Below are positions 8,259 through 22,384 of a DNA stretch of 64,000 bases, piece by piece. The stretch is from contig NZ_CP063195.1 of NCBI RefSeq assembly GCF_028609885.1, positions 1,612,001 through 1,676,000 on the forward strand, in the 5' to 3' direction. The stretch is from Corynebacterium jeikeium (GTDB taxonomy: Bacteria > Actinomycetota > Actinomycetes > Mycobacteriales > Mycobacteriaceae). The translations under genes and the position numbers were made by a program. The notes below the pieces were generated by a model that was not told the DNA's origin, did not search any database, and was given only the letters and a program-made list of their open reading frames with translations. Numbering within the stretch: position 1 is the first letter of the stretch; every line of letters starts with the position of its first letter.

Positions 8259-10283
8259 ATGACCGGCCGCCTCGGCATCGACTGCATCTCCCCCGTCATC
8301 TCCCACGGAGCCACCCCCGCCAAGGCCATCGTCGGCCAGGTGTTCCCGGTCAGCGCAAGCGTCTGGCGCGAGGGGCACGACGCTATTTCTGCCACCCTCG
8401 TCGTCCGCCGCCCCGCCGGCGCTGAGGGTGGCCGCGCGAAGATCACGATGTCGCCTGACCCCGATGACGTCGACCGTCGCCATGCCGTGTTCGTTCCGGA
8501 TGTGCCGGGTATGTGGACCTTTCGTGTTGACGCCTGGTCGGATCCAGCAGCCACATGGTTCAACGCAATCACCAAGAAGGTAGCCGCGGGCCAGGATGCC
8601 CAGGCGCTGGCCAATGATTTTGAGCTCGGCGCGCGCCTGTTCGAGCGGGCGGCGGAGAAGGCCTCCCGTAAGCACCGGGAGCTGGTGGCTTCCGTGCCAG
8701 GCCAGCTGCGCGATGAATCCTTGAGCATCGACGAGCGCCTGGCCACCGCCCTGTCTCCGGAAATCAAGGAGGCCCTGGACAAGCGCCCGCTGCGCGACCT
8801 GCTGACCCGCGGCCCGGAGTTCCACGTGCTGGTGGAGGAAAAGACCGCCGGCGTGGGCGCCTGGTACGAGATGTTCCCCCGCTCCACTGGCGGTTGGGAT
8901 GCCGACGGCAACCCGGTGCACGGCACCTTCGCCACCGCTGCCGCGGACCTGCCGCGCATCGCGGACATGGGCTTCGACGTGCTGTACCTGCCGCCGATTC
9001 ACCCGATCGGCGAGATCAACCGCAAGGGTAAGAACAACACTCTGACCCCCACCCCGGAGGACGTCGGCTCCCCGTGGGCCATCGGCTCCAAGGACGGCGG
9101 CCACGAGGCCGTACACCCACGCCTCGGTACCGTCGAGGACTTCGAGAACTTCGTCGCCGACGCCAACAAGCAGGGTCTGAAGGTCGCCCTGGACCTTGCG
9201 CTGCAGTGCGCCCCCGACCACCCGTGGGCTAAGGAACACCCGGAGTGGTTCACCGTGCTGCCGGACGGCACCATCGCCTACGCCGAGAACCCTCCGAAGA
9301 AGTACCAGGACATCTACCCGCTGAACTTCGACAACGACCCGGAGGGTCTGTACCGCGAGGTGCTGAAGGTTGTGCGCCTGTGGATCGGCCGCGGCGTGCG
9401 CATCTTCCGCGTGGATAACCCACACACCAAGCCCACGAACTTCTGGCAGTGGCTGATCGCCGAGGTCCACGCCACCGACCCGGACGTGGTCTTCCTCTCC
9501 GAGGCTTTCACCCGCCCGCCACGCCTCTACGGCCTGGCCAAGGCGGGATTCACGCAGTCCTACAGCTACTTCACTTGGAAGACCACCAAGGAGGAGCTGG
9601 AGGAGTTCGCCGGGGACATCGCCAACTACGCCGATGTCTTCCGCCCGAACCTGTTCGTCAATACCCCGGACATCCTGCACGAATCCCTGCAGACCGGCGG
9701 CAAGGCCATGTTCGCCATCCGCGCCGCTCTGGCCTCCACCCTCTCCCCGCTGTGGGGCGTGTACTCCGGCTTTGAGATCTACGAATCCACGCCGGTTCAC
9801 GCGGGCTCGGAGGAGTACCTGGACTCCGAGAAGTACGAGCTGCGTCCGCGCGACTACTCAGTGGACAACTGCGCTGAATGGATCAGGGATCTGAACCTGT
9901 GGCGTCAAGAAAACCCGGCGCTGCAACAACAGCGCACCCTGCGCTTGCACGAGACCACGAGCGACGACCTCCTCGCGTACTCGAAGGTCGACGGTGTTAC
10001 CGGCAACGCGGTGCTCGTGGTGGTGAACCTGAACCCCAACGCGATCGTCGAGGGCTCTGTGCACCTGGATACCGAAGCGCTTGGCCTGGGCGCGCCGGAG
10101 GAGGTGCACTTCGAGGTCACCGACCTGCCGACGAACCAGACCTACACCTGGGGCGCCAGCAACTACGTGCGTCTGGATCCGGACTTCCAGGTTGCGCACA
10201 TCTTCCGGCTGCCCACCCTCGGTGAGGGTGAGCGCGAGCGGGTCTGCATGCGAGCTCAGGAAGAATACGATCCCCGCAGGTAG
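8259..10283 (+). CDS. glgE: alpha-1,4-glucan:maltose-1-phosphate maltosyltransferase GlgE
   Basis: GlgE extends alpha-1,4-glucans with maltosyl units from maltose-1-phosphate (GH13_3 family). The protein has 674 residues, normal for the family. The N-terminal domain precedes the TIM barrel with [18 protein letters not shown]. The nucleophile is D386 in [10 protein letters not shown] and the acid/base is E415 in FLSEAFTRP. The motif [12 protein letters not shown] and the final beta-sandwich are also present. The ribosome-binding site AAAGGAG is well placed before the ATG. It lies 11 bases upstream of glgB; together they make the branched cytosolic glucan. The treS/pep2 genes that supply the substrate are not in the window. 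Confidence 0.96.
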   Translation: MTGRLGIDCISPVISHGATPAKAIVGQVFPVSASVWREGHDAISATLVVRRPAGAEGGRAKITMSPDPDDVDRRHAVFVPDVPGMWTFRVDAWSDPAATWFNAITKKVAAGQDAQALANDFELGARLFERAAEKASRKHRELVASVPGQLRDESLSIDERLATALSPEIKEALDKRPLRDLLTRGPEFHVLVEEKTAGVGAWYEMFPRSTGGWDADGNPVHGTFATAAADLPRIADMGFDVLYLPPIHPIGEINRKGKNNTLTPTPEDVGSPWAIGSKDGGHEAVHPRLGTVEDFENFVADANKQGLKVALDLALQCAPDHPWAKEHPEWFTVLPDGTIAYAENPPKKYQDIYPLNFDNDPEGLYREVLKVVRLWIGRGVRIFRVDNPHTKPTNFWQWLIAEVHATDPDVVFLSEAFTRPPRLYGLAKAGFTQSYSYFTWKTTKEELEEFAGDIANYADVFRPNLFVNTPDILHESLQTGGKAMFAIRAALASTLSPLWGVYSGFEIYESTPVHAGSEEYLDSEKYELRPRDYSVDNCAEWIRDLNLWRQENPALQQQRTLRLHETTSDDLLAYSKVDGVTGNAVLVVVNLNPNAIVEGSVHLDTEALGLGAPEEVHFEVTDLPTNQTYTWGASNYVRLDPDFQVAHIFRLPTLGEGERERVCMRAQEEYDPRR

Positions 10284-10286
10284 AAT
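10281..10286 (+). promoter_or_regulatory. internal -10 box for glgB overlapping the glgE stop codon
   Basis: TAGAAT lies 8 bases before the glgB ATG and its first three bases are the glgE TAG stop. glgB therefore may have its own leaderless transcript besides cotranscription with glgE. Confidence 0.45.
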
Positions 10287-10294
10287 CGGCGGGT

Positions 10295-12430
10295 ATGAAC
10301 CACGATTACCACCGGCTCGCAGAACGTAGGCACCACGCCCCGCACGACGTGCTTGGGGCACACGAAAACGGAGACGGAACCACCACCATTCGCACGGTTC
10401 AGTGCGGGGCGGAGTCCGTCGCCGTGCGCATCAACGGCGGCGAGCCGGTGCAGATGGAGCCGGCAGAGGAATACCCGGCGCTATTCACCGCAACCGTGGA
10501 TTACTTCGTAGACACCTACGTCTTCGAAGTCACCTGGGCCGGCGGCACCACCGCCACCCTGGAAGACCCCTACCGGCGTCTGCCTACCGTCGGCGACCTG
10601 GATCGCTACCTCATCGGAGAGGGGCGGCACGAGGAGCTGTGGAAGGTGCTCGGCACGCACGTGCTGGACGGCGGCGTGTCCTTTTCCGTGTGGGCGCCGC
10701 ATGCCGCGGGTGTTTCCGTGATCGGCGACTTCAACGGCTGGAACGCTAACCAACACCCCATGCGCGCGCTGGGTAGCAGCGGCATCTGGGAACTGTGGAT
10801 CCCCAGCGTGGGTGCCGGGGCGCACTACAAGTTCTCCATCACCACCGGCGACGGCGTACGCCTGGACAAGGCCGACCCGATGGCGCGCCTGGCAGAGCCC
10901 GCCCCCGCGACCGCTTCCATCGTCGTGGCGGACAGCGACTATGCCTGGGGCGACGACGAGTGGCTGGCTCACCGCGCCGCCGTGGGCGTGGACGAGACCA
11001 TGAGCATCTACGAGATGCACCTAGGCAGCTGGCGCAAGGGGCGCAACTACCGGGAGCTGGCCGCGGAGCTGGTGGAGTACGTGCAGAAGCTGGGCTACAC
11101 CCACGTAGAGCTCATGGGCGTCTCCGAGCACCCCTTCGAGCCCTCCTGGGGCTACCAGGTGACCAGCTACTACGCGCCGAACAACCGCTACGGCGGCCCG
11201 GACGACCTGCGCTACCTGATCGATTCGCTGCACCGCGCCGGCATCGGCGTAATTATGGACTGGGTTCCCGGCCACTTCCCCAAGGACGGCTGGGCTCTGG
11301 GCCGCTTCGACGGCGAGGCCTGCTACGAGCATCCGGATCCGCGCCGCGGCGAGCAGCCGGACTGGGGCACCTACGTGTTCGACTTCGGGCGCAACGAGGT
11401 ACGCAACTTCCTGGTGGCGAACGCTTTGTACTGGTGCAAGGAGTTCCACATCGACGGCCTGCGCGTGGATGCCGTGGCCTCGATGCTGTACCTGGATTAC
11501 TCCCGCGATGACTGGCTGCCCAACGAGTTCGGCGGGCGCGAGAACCTGGATGCGGTGGAGTTCCTGAAGGAAATGAACGCCACCGTGCACCGCAAGTGCC
11601 CGGGCTCGCTGACCATCGCCGAGGAGTCGACCTCCTGGCCGGGTGTGACCGCCCCCACCAGCGAGGGCGGCCTGGGGTTCAGCCTGAAGTGGAACATGGG
11701 CTGGATGCACGACAGCCTGGAGTACATCCAGCGCGATCCCGCCTACCGCAGCTACCACCACAACGAAATCACGTTCTCGATGGTCTACGCCTACTCCGAG
11801 AACTACGTGCTGCCGATCAGCCACGACGAGGTAGTACACGGCAAGGGCACCCTGTGGTCGCGCATGCCCGCCGGTTCCGCCTGGGACAAGGCTGCGATGG
11901 TGCGCAGCTACCTGGCGTTCATGTGGGCGCATCCAGGCAAGAAGCTGCTCTTCCAAGGCCAGGAATGGGGCCAGACCGAGGAGTGGAACGAGTCCCGCGG
12001 TCTGGATTGGCACGACCTCGAAGGCTGGGAGGGAGAATTCCACCGCGGCATCAGCGCCCTGACCAGCCAGCTGAACAAGCTCTACCACTCCGAGCCCGCG
12101 CTGGGGCAGGATCACGCGCCGGAAGGCTTTCAATGGATCGCCAGCGACGACTCGACGAATAACGTTCTTTCCTTTATTCGACGCCACCGTGGACGCGAAC
12201 TGGCGTGTGTCATTAACTTCTCGGGTACCACCCAGGAGAACTACCGCATCGGCCTGCCGCAGGCCGGTACGTGGCGCGAGGTGTTAAACACCGACGACGT
12301 GCAGTACGAGGGTGCCGGGCGCGTGAACGGCGACCTGCACACGGAGCCCACCGGCTCCCACGGCATGCAAGCTTCTGCGGTGTTGCAGATCCCGGCGCAC
12401 ACCGCACGCTGGTTCGTGCTGGAGGGCTAA
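10295..12430 (+). CDS. glgB: 1,4-alpha-glucan branching enzyme
   Basis: GlgB introduces alpha-1,6 branches in the glucan made by GlgE. The protein has 711 residues: an N-terminal CBM48-like region ([20 protein letters not shown]), a GH13_9 barrel and a C-terminal all-beta domain. The nucleophile is D392 in [12 protein letters not shown], the acid/base is in [11 protein letters not shown] (E443) and the transition-state region is [12 protein letters not shown]. The ATG has no convincing ribosome-binding site but sits 8 bases after TAGAAT. The stop lies only six bases from the convergent thioredoxin-like gene, with no room for a terminator between them. Confidence 0.97.
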   Translation: MNHDYHRLAERRHHAPHDVLGAHENGDGTTTIRTVQCGAESVAVRINGGEPVQMEPAEEYPALFTATVDYFVDTYVFEVTWAGGTTATLEDPYRRLPTVGDLDRYLIGEGRHEELWKVLGTHVLDGGVSFSVWAPHAAGVSVIGDFNGWNANQHPMRALGSSGIWELWIPSVGAGAHYKFSITTGDGVRLDKADPMARLAEPAPATASIVVADSDYAWGDDEWLAHRAAVGVDETMSIYEMHLGSWRKGRNYRELAAELVEYVQKLGYTHVELMGVSEHPFEPSWGYQVTSYYAPNNRYGGPDDLRYLIDSLHRAGIGVIMDWVPGHFPKDGWALGRFDGEACYEHPDPRRGEQPDWGTYVFDFGRNEVRNFLVANALYWCKEFHIDGLRVDAVASMLYLDYSRDDWLPNEFGGRENLDAVEFLKEMNATVHRKCPGSLTIAEESTSWPGVTAPTSEGGLGFSLKWNMGWMHDSLEYIQRDPAYRSYHHNEITFSMVYAYSENYVLPISHDEVVHGKGTLWSRMPAGSAWDKAAMVRSYLAFMWAHPGKKLLFQGQEWGQTEEWNESRGLDWHDLEGWEGEFHRGISALTSQLNKLYHSEPALGQDHAPEGFQWIASDDSTNNVLSFIRRHRGRELACVINFSGTTQENYRIGLPQAGTWREVLNTDDVQYEGAGRVNGDLHTEPTGSHGMQASAVLQIPAHTARWFVLEG

Positions 12431-12436
12431 CCCCGG

Positions 12437-13486
12437 CTAGAACAGCGCCGAGGCCATGCGGGTGCGGCCCGTGATGACCTCCGGGTCCGCCGGGTCGAAC
12501 AGGCTGAACAGCTCCAGCAGGCGAGCCTTCGCCTGCTTCTTGTGATCCGCGCTCCCCTCGGCGGACGGGCGCAGCTCCTCGATCAGCAGGTCGAAGGCCT
12601 TAGGCTTGTCGCCCGCCAGCAGCAGGCGGTCGGATTCCGCGAACTCGTCCCCACCCGTGGACAGGCGCTGCATCAGCAGCGCGTTGGCACGCGCCGCGCG
12701 GGCCTCCCCTACGACCTCGTCGTCGGCCTGCGCGGGGTTGGCAAGGATGGCGTCATAATCCTCAATTGCGCCCGCGTAATCCTCCGCTTCGAGCTTTTCG
12801 GCGGCAGCAGCCAGGCGCGGGTCGCCCGCATCCTGGTCCGCGTCAGCACCGGCCGCAGCAGCGCCCGCGCCACCGCCGGCCGCATTAGCCGGGTCTTCCT
12901 CCGGAGCCAAGCCACGCAACTTGCCGTCTACGGCCTGAACTACCGCATCTACCCAGCCGTGCAGCTGCGCGGCAGGCTGGCCTCCCTCGAAGTTGGTCAG
13001 CGGGCGGCCGGCGGCCAGCGCAATGACGGTGGGGATTGCCTGCACGCCGAAGGCCTGGGCGACCTCCGGGGTGGCGTCCACATCGACATAACGGAAAAGC
13101 CACTTGGTCGGTGCCTGCTGGGACTCAGCTAGCTTGGTGAAGTCCTGGCGCATCTGCTCCGATGCCTCCGAACGGGCAGAACCCAGCAGCGTAATCACCG
13201 GAACCTGCGTGGAGCGGACCACAAGGTCAAGCTCGAAGTTCTCCGGGGTGATAGTGCTTACGAAAGCTACGGAAGCCCCGGTGCCTCCTGCGCCGGTTCC
13301 ACCGGCCGCCGCACCCGGCTGGCCTGCCGCGCCAATACCTCCAGCGGCGGCGCCAGTGCCAGCCGCGCCCGCCTGAGCGGCGCGAGCCTGCGCCTGCGCC
13401 CGCTGTTCGGCCTGCTGCTTTACTGCACCCAGGTCCACTGCCCCAGCAACAAAGCGGGACGGAGGGATATTAGAAGGATTCGTCAC
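12437..13486 (-). CDS. thioredoxin-domain/TPR co-chaperone-like protein (YbbN/CnoX-like)
   Basis: The protein has 349 residues. It has a short N-terminal segment (FVAGAVDLGAVKQQAEQRAQ), an Ala/Gly-rich linker at ~35-70, and a thioredoxin fold (VTLLGSARSEASEQM in place of the active-site helix, then FGVQAIPTVIAL with the cis-proline). A second Ala-rich linker and a C-terminal helical region with TPR-like repeats (AGAIEDYDAIL) follow. The usual CXXC redox pair is absent, so it is unlikely to be a disulfide oxidoreductase; a chaperone-holdase role as for YbbN/CnoX is inferred. It has its own upstream region, and AAAAGG precedes the ATG. Confidence 0.8.
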   Translation of the reverse strand: MTNPSNIPPSRFVAGAVDLGAVKQQAEQRAQAQARAAQAGAAGTGAAAGGIGAAGQPGAAAGGTGAGGTGASVAFVSTITPENFELDLVVRSTQVPVITLLGSARSEASEQMRQDFTKLAESQQAPTKWLFRYVDVDATPEVAQAFGVQAIPTVIALAAGRPLTNFEGGQPAAQLHGWVDAVVQAVDGKLRGLAPEEDPANAAGGGAGAAAAGADADQDAGDPRLAAAAEKLEAEDYAGAIEDYDAILANPAQADDEVVGEARAARANALLMQRLSTGGDEFAESDRLLLAGDKPKAFDLLIEELRPSAEGSADHKKQAKARLLELFSLFDPADPEVITGRTRMASALF

Positions 13487-13588
13487 CTTTTAAGTGTCCT
13501 TTCTTGATAGCCCTCAAGCGCGGCGGCCGCGCGGGAGAGCTTACTTTGCCGGATAAGGGGCTAGGGCCAACCAACGGAGCTAGGTCTT

Positions 13589-14314
13589 TTAGAAGAGCCG
13601 CAGCTCCGAGGAGTCGGTTCCTCGCATTGCTTCGTAATCCAGAGTAACGCAACGGAAGCCGCGGTCCTCCGCCAGTGTGCGAGCCTGCGGCTTGATCTCC
13701 TGGGCGGCAAACACGCCCGTTACGGGCGCCAGGAGCTCGTCCCGGTTCAGCAGCTCCACATATCGCGTTAGCTGCTCAACCCCGTCGATCCCACCACGGC
13801 GCTTGATCTCCACAGCCACCGTCGCGCCCGTCGAGTCCTTAGACAATATGTCTACTGGGCCGATAGCTGTCGGGTACTCGCGGCGGATCAAAGAGTAGCC
13901 CTCACCCAAGATCTCAATCTGCTCGGCCAGCAGCTCCTGCAAGTGCGCCTCCACGCCATCCTTAACCAGTCCTGGGTCCTCCCCCAGGTCATGCTCCGTA
14001 TCTGAATAGATCTCGAAGATTTGGATCCGCAGCTGCTCCCCCTTTGGATTCGTAACGATCCACAACTGCTCGACCCCCTCATTTCCAAGCTCCGAATACT
14101 CCGTAGGGGCGTCATCACCATCAAAAGAGCTAGCCTCGACGGCCTCAAGGGAACACGGCGGCATCATCCAGTTGAGCGGCTTATACGCGCGATCGTCGGC
14201 GTGGATAGAGACCGAACCATCGGCCTTCAGCAAGATCAAACGGTCTGCAGGCGGCAGATGGGCCTCCAGGCGTCCGACGTAATCGACACAGCAGCGGGCA
14301 ATGACTAAGCGCAT
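13589..14314 (-). CDS. nucS: endonuclease NucS
   Basis: NucS is the mismatch-specific endonuclease that gives non-canonical mismatch repair in actinobacteria lacking MutS/MutL. The protein has 241 residues. The RecB-like nuclease core is visible as GPVDILSKD, then [27 protein letters not shown], with the metal-binding D and E-x-K. The N-terminal DNA-binding domain begins [27 protein letters not shown] is placed eight bases before the ATG, consistent with a leaderless transcript. The last residues, SSELRLF, may form the clamp-binding tail known for the family (inference). Confidence 0.93.
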   Translation of the reverse strand: MRLVIARCCVDYVGRLEAHLPPADRLILLKADGSVSIHADDRAYKPLNWMMPPCSLEAVEASSFDGDDAPTEYSELGNEGVEQLWIVTNPKGEQLRIQIFEIYSDTEHDLGEDPGLVKDGVEAHLQELLAEQIEILGEGYSLIRREYPTAIGPVDILSKDSTGATVAVEIKRRGGIDGVEQLTRYVELLNRDELLAPVTGVFAAQEIKPQARTLAEDRGFRCVTLDYEAMRGTDSSELRLF

Positions 14315-14322
14315 GGTTGTTC

Positions 14323-14328
14323 AGCCTA
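14323..14328 (-). promoter_or_regulatory. -10 box for nucS (leaderless)
   Basis: TAGGCT on the minus strand lies eight bases before the nucS ATG. The same TAGGCTGAA string precedes the fadD-like gene at 28923. Confidence 0.45.
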
Positions 14329-14350
14329 CGCTACCGAAGCCGGCGGCGAC

Positions 14351-14770
14351 TCAACGGCGGGGTATGCGGCGCTCCGAAGGGGCCGACTCGAGCCAGGCCA
14401 CAAGCGCAGTATCCCCGGCACTATCCAGGGCGATTTCCCAATGAGTCTTGCGATGAACTACCTCGACGACGTGGACGTTATCTTCCAAGAAAGCGGACTC
14501 GCGCGGGGTGATTTCGCGGCGAGAAACGATTGCTGTGCCCAAGCGTGTAAGCACCACGTCCGAGGCCGGGCGCAGGCTACGCAGCTTGTAGAACTTGGCG
14601 GAGTGGCCCGAATACTTCAAAATCCCGTGGCGCCAGTGCCTGCCATCGGAATTCGGCAGGCGCCGGACAACCACGGGATACCCCTGGGAACGCAGCGTAA
14701 AGAAGCGCCACACAACGGCGGTGACGACGAACAGCGCCACCGCCGCAAGAAAATACAACAACCACGCCAT
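14351..14770 (-). CDS. DUF2550 family membrane-anchored protein
   Basis: The protein has 139 residues with one N-terminal membrane helix (LLYFLAAVALFVVTAVVW) and a soluble beta-rich domain containing WRHGILKYSGHSAKFYKLRSLRPASDVVLTR. This is the DUF2550 pattern. The family is typically found directly downstream of atpC in mycobacteria and corynebacteria, as here, but no function is established. A TAAGTT/TAGGTAT sequence abuts the ATG. It is separated from atpC by the operon terminator at 14811-14846, so it is transcribed separately. Confidence 0.8.
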   Translation of the reverse strand: MAWLLYFLAAVALFVVTAVVWRFFTLRSQGYPVVVRRLPNSDGRHWRHGILKYSGHSAKFYKLRSLRPASDVVLTRLGTAIVSRREITPRESAFLEDNVHVVEVVHRKTHWEIALDSAGDTALVAWLESAPSERRIPRR

Positions 14771-14810
14771 ATACCTAACTTACAGGCATGAAGTGGGTTT
14801 CGAAAAAGCA

Positions 14811-14846
14811 AAACGGGCCCCACCGTGAAAACAGTGGAACCCGTTT
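14811..14846 (-). terminator. terminator of the ATP synthase operon
   Basis: A stem of AAACGGG paired with CCCGTTT, a small internal mismatch and CCAC/GTGG enclose a ten-base loop. On the minus strand it is followed by TGCTTTTTC. It lies 27 bases after the atpC stop codon. Confidence 0.7.
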
Positions 14847-14873
14847 GTCGGGAAGTTTAAAGCTAGTTAGCTC

Positions 14874-15245
14874 TTAAGCTTCCATACGCTTCACAGCGCG
14901 CAACTCGGACTCTGCGACAGCCTTGTCATGCTCAGTCTCTGCAGACTGCTTGCGAGACTCGGCATCCGCAACGTTGACCTCGCTGGCCCACGTTGCAGAA
15001 TCCGCCAGAATGGTGATCTTCTCGGAGGACACGGACAGGAACCCGCCCTGTACCGCGGCCACCAGCTTCTCACCGGTGTTCGTCCGAATGGTAACGACGC
15101 CGTTCTCGACCAGCTGGCCGAGCAGAGGCTCGTGACCAGGGAGCACGCCGATCTCGCCCTCAGTGGTCTGCGCGGTAACGGACGTTGCGGTACCAACCCA
15201 CAGCGGACGTTCCACGGAGACCAGTTGTGCGGCAATCTCAGCCAT
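14874..15245 (-). CDS. atpC: ATP synthase F1 epsilon subunit
   Basis: This is the epsilon subunit of F1 (123 residues), part of the central stalk. The beta-sandwich domain shows [25 protein letters not shown], the hallmark of the family, and ends in a short helical region ([24 protein letters not shown]). It is the last gene of the operon, 12 bases after atpD, and is followed by the terminator. Confidence 0.96.
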   Translation of the reverse strand: MAEIAAQLVSVERPLWVGTATSVTAQTTEGEIGVLPGHEPLLGQLVENGVVTIRTNTGEKLVAAVQGGFLSVSSEKITILADSATWASEVNVADAESRKQSAETEHDKAVAESELRAVKRMEA

Positions 15246-15257
15246 GTGCTTAACCCC

Positions 15258-17686
<2,429 letters not shown>

Positions 17687-17752
17687 AACTATCGCCTCCC
17701 TTCTGTTTCATTAATGGTTTTGGTGGTCACTGTGCTCACTTACCTTCCGCGC

Positions 17753-19390
<1,638 letters not shown>

Positions 19391-19468
19391 GTTCTTCCTG
19401 CTCTCGGTTTCGTCTTCCAGCATCTATTTTCTTGCTTGGTCTTTGTCGGTTTCTTGGAGCGCTTTTTA

Positions 19469-19475
19469 TGACGCC
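19469..19475 (+). repeat. intergenic copy of the dispersed T-rich/TGACGCC motif
   Basis: CTTTTTATGACGCC lies in the 85-base atpH-atpA gap, ending exactly at the atpH stop codon. It is one of 23 exact TGACGCC cores in the window (see findings). The function is unknown. Confidence 0.4.
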
Positions 19476-20294
19476 CTAAGCGATCGACGCGCGGAGGCGC
19501 CGCAGGTTACCTGCAGTGCTGCCGTCGATAATTTCGTGTCCGACGCGGATCACGGCACCGCCGAGGAGGCTGGTATCAACCTCGGAGTGGACCGCAATCT
19601 TGCGACCGTAAATCTTTTCCAGCTTGTCCGACAGAGTCGACTTCTGCTGTTCACCCAGGGCAGCTGCGGCACGGACACGCGCTACGGTGCGTCCTTCCAG
19701 TGCAGCTACCTCGTCTACCAACGAGTCAAGTTCCTCGACTGGACGCTGACGCAGACGGCCAATTGCCTGCAGCGCCAGTGCCTCGGTCGTGGAGGTGACC
19801 TTTCCATAGAGAACCTTGGCCAGCAGGTCGCGACGTGCATCCGGGGATGCGGCGCGGTCAGCTAGCTTCAGCTCCAGCTCCGGCTCACGCTCGATGATGC
19901 GGGCCAGCTGGAACAGTTCGTCTTCAACACGATCCTGTTGACCTTGGGCGTCGGCGGCGCGCAGCAGGGCCAGGCGGCCCAGCTTCACCAGTCCGTCGCG
20001 CAGGTCGCGAGTGTTGGACCACGACTGGGATACAGCAGCAGACACGATTTCTTCCGTCGAGGCAGATACCTTGCCGCCGAACAGGCTCTTGGCCAATTCA
20101 ACGCGGGTGTTGGTATCCCTCGCCGGGTCGATCAGCGCGACACGTAGGCCGCGGTCACTGTCGAGCAGCTCGACTACGTCGAACAGCTCGGTGCCGGTGT
20201 TCACACCGGTGCCCACTTTGTCGGAGGTCTCGTTGAGACCCTGGTCCAGGGTCTGCTCGAGGCGCTCAAGTGCCTCTCGGCTCGCTGCGTGCAT
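19476..20294 (-). CDS. atpH: ATP synthase F1 delta subunit
   Basis: This is the delta (OSCP-like) subunit linking F1 to the b-subunit stalk (272 residues, the long actinobacterial form). The C-terminal motif SEVDTSLLGGAVIRVGHEIIDGS is diagnostic. The ATG at 20294 gives MHAASREALERLEQTL, matching the genus; a GTG nine bases upstream overlaps the atpF stop as GTGA and could also be used. A GGGAAG box precedes the ATG at a good distance. Confidence 0.95.
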   Translation of the reverse strand: MHAASREALERLEQTLDQGLNETSDKVGTGVNTGTELFDVVELLDSDRGLRVALIDPARDTNTRVELAKSLFGGKVSASTEEIVSAAVSQSWSNTRDLRDGLVKLGRLALLRAADAQGQQDRVEDELFQLARIIEREPELELKLADRAASPDARRDLLAKVLYGKVTSTTEALALQAIGRLRQRPVEELDSLVDEVAALEGRTVARVRAAAALGEQQKSTLSDKLEKIYGRKIAVHSEVDTSLLGGAVIRVGHEIIDGSTAGNLRRLRASIA

Positions 20295-20299
20295 ACCGA

Positions 20300-20860
20300 T
20301 CACTTCCCGGATGCGCCGACGTTGTCCAGTCCGGCGAGGAAGTTATCGATGGTGCCCGAGCGCTTCACGTCGTCCGACAGCTGCTCGCCCAGCAGGCGCT
20401 CAGCCAAGTTGATGGAGTTCTCGCCCATCTCCTTGCGCAGGTCGGTGACAACGGCGGAACGCTGTGCCTCGAGCTGCTTGTGGCCCGACTCGACGATACG
20501 GTTGGACTCTTCGGTTGCCTGAGCCTTCATATCCGCGATGATCTTCTGGCCCTGGGAACGGGCGTCATCACGAATCTGTGCAGCCTCAGTGCGTGCCTCA
20601 GCAAGCTGAGCGTTGTACTTCTCCAAGGCAGCCTTAGCCTCTGCCTGAGCGGACTCGGCACGCCGAATGCCGCCCTCGATCTGATCCTCGCGCTGATTCA
20701 GCACTTCCTGGAACTTCGGAAGCACGAACTTCCAGAAGACAAACAGGATGACTGCAAAAGGAATGATGGACCAGACGATGTCGTACAGCGGAGGGATCAG
20801 CGGGTTTACCGACTCCTCCATCGGCAGCTTTTCAGCTGCTAGCAAAAAGGTGTTCGTCAT
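20300..20860 (-). CDS. atpF: ATP synthase F0 b subunit
   Basis: This is the peripheral stalk subunit (186 residues). One membrane helix ([23 protein letters not shown]) is followed by a long charged coiled coil rich in Ala, Glu and Arg ([19 protein letters not shown] onward). The N-terminal ~20 residues lie on the outer side. It lies 69 bases after atpE and only five bases before the atpH start codon. Confidence 0.96.
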   Translation of the reverse strand: MTNTFLLAAEKLPMEESVNPLIPPLYDIVWSIIPFAVILFVFWKFVLPKFQEVLNQREDQIEGGIRRAESAQAEAKAALEKYNAQLAEARTEAAQIRDDARSQGQKIIADMKAQATEESNRIVESGHKQLEAQRSAVVTDLRKEMGENSINLAERLLGEQLSDDVKRSGTIDNFLAGLDNVGASGK

Positions 20861-20929
20861 AGTCTCCAGCTTTCGATTCTGGTGCGGTGGTTAAAAAGTG
20901 CTCTTAAAGAGCGGCCAATCGCACTGAAA

Positions 20930-21235
<306 letters not shown>

Positions 21236-21262
21236 TCATTTGCGTACTTAAAAAGGGGCGAA

Positions 21263-22063
21263 TTAGTGCTCGTCTGCGTGGAGGGACAGCTCGATGTACA
21301 CGGCGGTCAGCAGGGAGAAGATGTATGCCTGCAGGAAGATCACCATGAGCTCGAACAGGGTGAAGGCGATCGCGAAGAGGATCGTGCCGCCAGCAGCCGC
21401 AGTCCAACCGCTCATCTGCCAGAAGAAGAAGTTCGTGGCACTGAACAGCATGACGAGGATGATGTGTCCAGCCAACATATTCGCCATAAGACGAATCGTC
21501 AGCGTTACCGGACGGAGGACGAATGTGGAGAATGCCTCGATTGGCGCCACGATGAAGTGAAGCCAAGAAGGCAAACCAGGAATGATCAGCGAGGACTTGA
21601 TGTACTTACCGAAGCCATAGCGCTTCACACCCGCGTAGATGAATGCAATATACGCAACAACAGCCAGCACCAGTGGCAGACCCACGCGAGCGCTGGCTGA
21701 AATGTTCATGAACGGGATGATCGTCGACATGTTGACGGCAAGAACGGTGAAGAAGATAGCGGCGATGATCGGCAGGAACCGGCGCCCCTCCTTCTTGCCC
21801 AAGATATCCTCCGCGATGTGAATCCGAACGAAGTCCAAGAAGTACTCAGCGACGTTCTGCACGCCGCTCGGAATCAGCTTCGGCTTCCGCATTGCAAAGA
21901 AGAAGAATGCGGAAACCAGAAGAATCATCACAATACGGATGACCATGAGGCGGTCGAGCGCGAAGGCTCCACCGGCAAACTCACTGAACCACAGCTGGTT
22001 GCTATCCACTTGCCCCGGGAAGAATTCGTGTTCCAATGAAGGTACGTGGAATTCGCCCTTCAT
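21263..22063 (-). CDS. atpB: ATP synthase F0 a subunit
   Basis: This is the proton channel subunit, 266 residues from the chosen ATG (MKGEFHVPSLEHEFFPG). Several membrane helices are evident. The essential arginine is in LTIRLMANMLAGHIILVML. The frame stays open upstream to a GTG at 22126, but the protein there (CNLAAQSRERTLSV) is not family-like and neither start has a strong ribosome-binding site. It is the first gene of the atpBEFHAGDC operon, preceded by a 321-base noncoding region. Confidence 0.94.
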   Translation of the reverse strand: MKGEFHVPSLEHEFFPGQVDSNQLWFSEFAGGAFALDRLMVIRIVMILLVSAFFFFAMRKPKLIPSGVQNVAEYFLDFVRIHIAEDILGKKEGRRFLPIIAAIFFTVLAVNMSTIIPFMNISASARVGLPLVLAVVAYIAFIYAGVKRYGFGKYIKSSLIIPGLPSWLHFIVAPIEAFSTFVLRPVTLTIRLMANMLAGHIILVMLFSATNFFFWQMSGWTAAAGGTILFAIAFTLFELMVIFLQAYIFSLLTAVYIELSLHADEH

Positions 22064-22384
22064 GGCCAAGGTTGTTACGCTCAGCGTTCTCTCCCGTGAT
22101 TGGGCCGCAAGATTGCACAGAATCACTGCGGTGCGATGGAGGTCTCTTTTCGAAGAGTTAGGCTGACGCTGAGGGACTCCGTCGCACGTCCCTACATAAT
22201 CAGCCGGTGCCGTATCTACTGTTCACACATACGTGTGCCAATAAATGGCCCGATAGAACAATATCAGCTATATCTCGATAATCGCTAAGTGAAACACGTT
22301 GCGGGTCCCCCCGCTTGGTCGTAGTTTTCAACGTTTTGGTTCCGGAAACATTTGGAATCATTCCTATACTTTCTCTAGTTTCCG
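22064..22384. other. 321-base noncoding region upstream of the ATP synthase operon
   Basis: No credible gene is present. The region must hold the promoter of atpB (minus strand). AT-rich candidates are TTATGT near 22195-22200 and the TTCTATC/TATATC segment around 22250-22285. An inverted repeat CACAC-ATAC-GTGTG lies at 22224-22237. A small GC hairpin GCGGG/CCCGC near 22305-22318 follows the AtpI-like gene on the minus strand but lacks a good T tract. I cannot fix the promoter by eye. Confidence 0.45.

Noticed and set aside
8145..9800. N-terminal extension of the ABC ATPase to 9800
   Set aside because: The extension is antisense to glgE and has no similarity to ABC proteins. The real start is the GTG at 8144 or 8132.
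13518..13532. GCGCGGC-G-GCCGCGC palindrome as a terminator
   Set aside because: There is no T tract on either side and a one-base loop is not feasible. It may be chance in GC-rich DNA or a protein site.
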